Assembly: GCA_963662155.1 (NCBI GenBank) | Contig: OY759271.1 | Coordinates: 42,428,000-42,491,999 of the forward strand | DNA length: 64,000 bases | Direction: 5' to 3' | DNA from: Lamellibrachia columna | Lineage: Eukaryota; Annelida; Polychaeta; Sabellida; Siboglinidae | Part shown: piece after piece, positions 55,591-64,000 of the stretch | Layout: every line of letters starts with the position of its first letter | Numbering within the stretch: the stretch's first letter is position 1 | The notes under the pieces: generated by a model | The model's input: only the letters and a program-made list of their open reading frames with translations | Databases searched by the model: none | Told to the model about the DNA's origin: nothing | Translations under genes and position numbers: made by a program

Positions 55591-56980
55591 GCTATTTTAT
55601 ATGCTCATATTTTTCTCAAAGGTGCAGAAGGAACCAGCAACCGTAGTATCGTAAATGCAGTTAAGACAATTTCACAGATATAGATTGTTACTGCCTTTTA
55701 GGGATTGCATACAAAGGTCCATGTAGGCTTATTATTTTGTACGACTGCCGATTGTAGTTTCTTATATTGTCAGGGTGATCTCTGTGTCATCTCTGACTGC
55801 ATGTGTCATGTCTTACTCAGATATTGTCAACGGTGTCACACAGACATATTACCGAGGTCAACATCCGGTTGTGTATTCCCCGAGGTGCGCGTTTGTCTGT
55901 TGGGCAGACATTGATGTAATAAGGCATGGGGAAAGTATGATTCAGCCACATGCCAGTGCTGTTAATCTGTTGAGACTAGGTGCAGGGTCATGTGTGAGTG
56001 TTAGAGGTATGCAAGTATGTTCCATAATAATGTTTTAAAATCAAGGACAGGATTTGATAGCCTCTGTAGTGTATATTTTCTCCTCCGAGGGCATTTTTTA
56101 TGGAAGTAATGACAAGCTGATTTTGCCAGAAACGTTTCGTAATAGAAACCAGTGTACAGATGTTATTTATGTGAAATAGCAAAGAAATCAATAAAACTAC
56201 ACGTGACACTGGAAAAAAGACAGTGATTTCAGAGGTGAATGTGTATATTGTATTTATCATTGATGGGATTAATAAATTTATATACATTACAGGGATTGGC
56301 ATGTGTGCTAATAGAGGGTATATTAGGCAAACTTGACAAATCACTAATATAAAGGTATGTTGATCCCTCAAATGGACTTACCTATACGGCTGTATATCGC
56401 AATAATGACATTTAAAGTTATTTTGAATAGTTTACCCCAGCTCAAAAATGCTTGGACACAAATGCCAATTTAATTATTCATTTCCAGTTAATACACATCA
56501 AATTCTACATCTGCTTCAATCTCATTATCATACAATTTATACATTCATCTGCATGCCTAACATGACACTATGCAGCATTGTAATTGTATATATAATATTA
56601 TATATATACAATTACAATATATATATATATATATATATATACATGACATATAAACATGATATAATGTATATACCATATATTATATGAGCGTTGTTATCAA
56701 CATTTGCTCAGTAAAAATTTGCTCAAGTCAACTGTTTGTACAGCTACCCTAGTTGACTAGTATCCATACAGAAAAATTACTCAAATTTCCATAAAATTAA
56801 TGTTTGTAAATATGACTTGAAAGGTGCCATTTCAGAAAGTGAAATGTAATCTTTTTTTGTAAAACTGTCAGATTTGTCCCAAGAAAAACCTACACCAATC
56901 AACATTGTGTATGAGTCCTTCATCAAACAGTCCCTGTGGTGACATCACATCATCGCTGAAGATGACCGTCCAGTGCATGG
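55591..56980. other. Convergent intergenic spacer and beclin 3'UTR
   Basis: Contains a TA-rich palindromic stretch at 56580-56660. The beclin 3'UTR (minus strand) must occupy its right part; its end is not marked by a clear AATAAA. Confidence 0.4.

Positions 56981-64000
<7,020 letters not shown>

Overview
The window is nuclear DNA from an invertebrate animal. It is AT-rich, the genes are cut by long GT-AG introns, and it holds LINE, SINE, hAT and Tc1-type elements and an unusual load of tandem repeats. Two conserved animal genes can be read exon by exon. The codon phases join correctly across every intron, which is the main support for both models. The repeat content would suit a marine lophotrochozoan such as a mollusc, but the sequence alone does not prove the phylum.

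Gene 1, plus strand, about 5.3-53.7 kb, is hyccin (FAM126/HYCC family), the small scaffold subunit of the plasma-membrane PI4-kinase IIIalpha (PI4KA-TTC7-FAM126) complex. Eleven coding exons add up to 1551 bp (516 aa, close to the roughly 520 aa of human hyccin). They start at an ATG at 5355 in a 42-bp coding piece and end at a TGA at 53630. A further phase-compatible exon at 51533 is probably an alternative cassette or alternative last exon.

Gene 2, minus strand, 63788 down to 56981, is the 3' half of beclin-1 (BECN1/Atg6), the autophagy scaffold of the PI3-kinase class III complex. Five exons give the last 150 residues, most of the evolutionarily conserved (BARA) domain. One of them is a 43-bp micro-exon with a GC rather than GT donor. 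The rest of the gene lies beyond the right edge. The two genes are tail to tail, about 3.3 kb apart. Both families work in phosphoinositide biology (PI4P and PI3P), but nothing here shows joint regulation.

Layout: 1-5.3 kb, upstream DNA with a decayed hAT transposase and two minisatellites. 5.4-13.2 kb, hyccin intron 1. 15.8-28.8 kb, intron 3, a TE graveyard with a nearly readable APE/RT LINE and a hAT MITE nested in a LINE tail. 28.8-39.1 kb, intron 4, with seven minisatellites. 39-48.5 kb, a cluster of six exons separated by arrays. 48.4-53.1 kb, intron 10 with a Tc1/mariner deletion derivative. 53.6-57 kb, convergent intergenic DNA with a 346-bp TG run and a 39-bp array. 57-64 kb, beclin exons with LINE and SINE insertions.

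The most unusual structure is intron 8 of hyccin. The last part of coding exon 8, with its 5' splice site, has been copied into about 14 tandem 62-bp units, followed by a SINE fragment and about 51 copies of a 55-bp unit running almost to the next 3' splice site. By hand count, tandem arrays cover about 12 kb of the 64 kb, nearly all inside or beside hyccin. Most long open frames in the window are by-products of these arrays.
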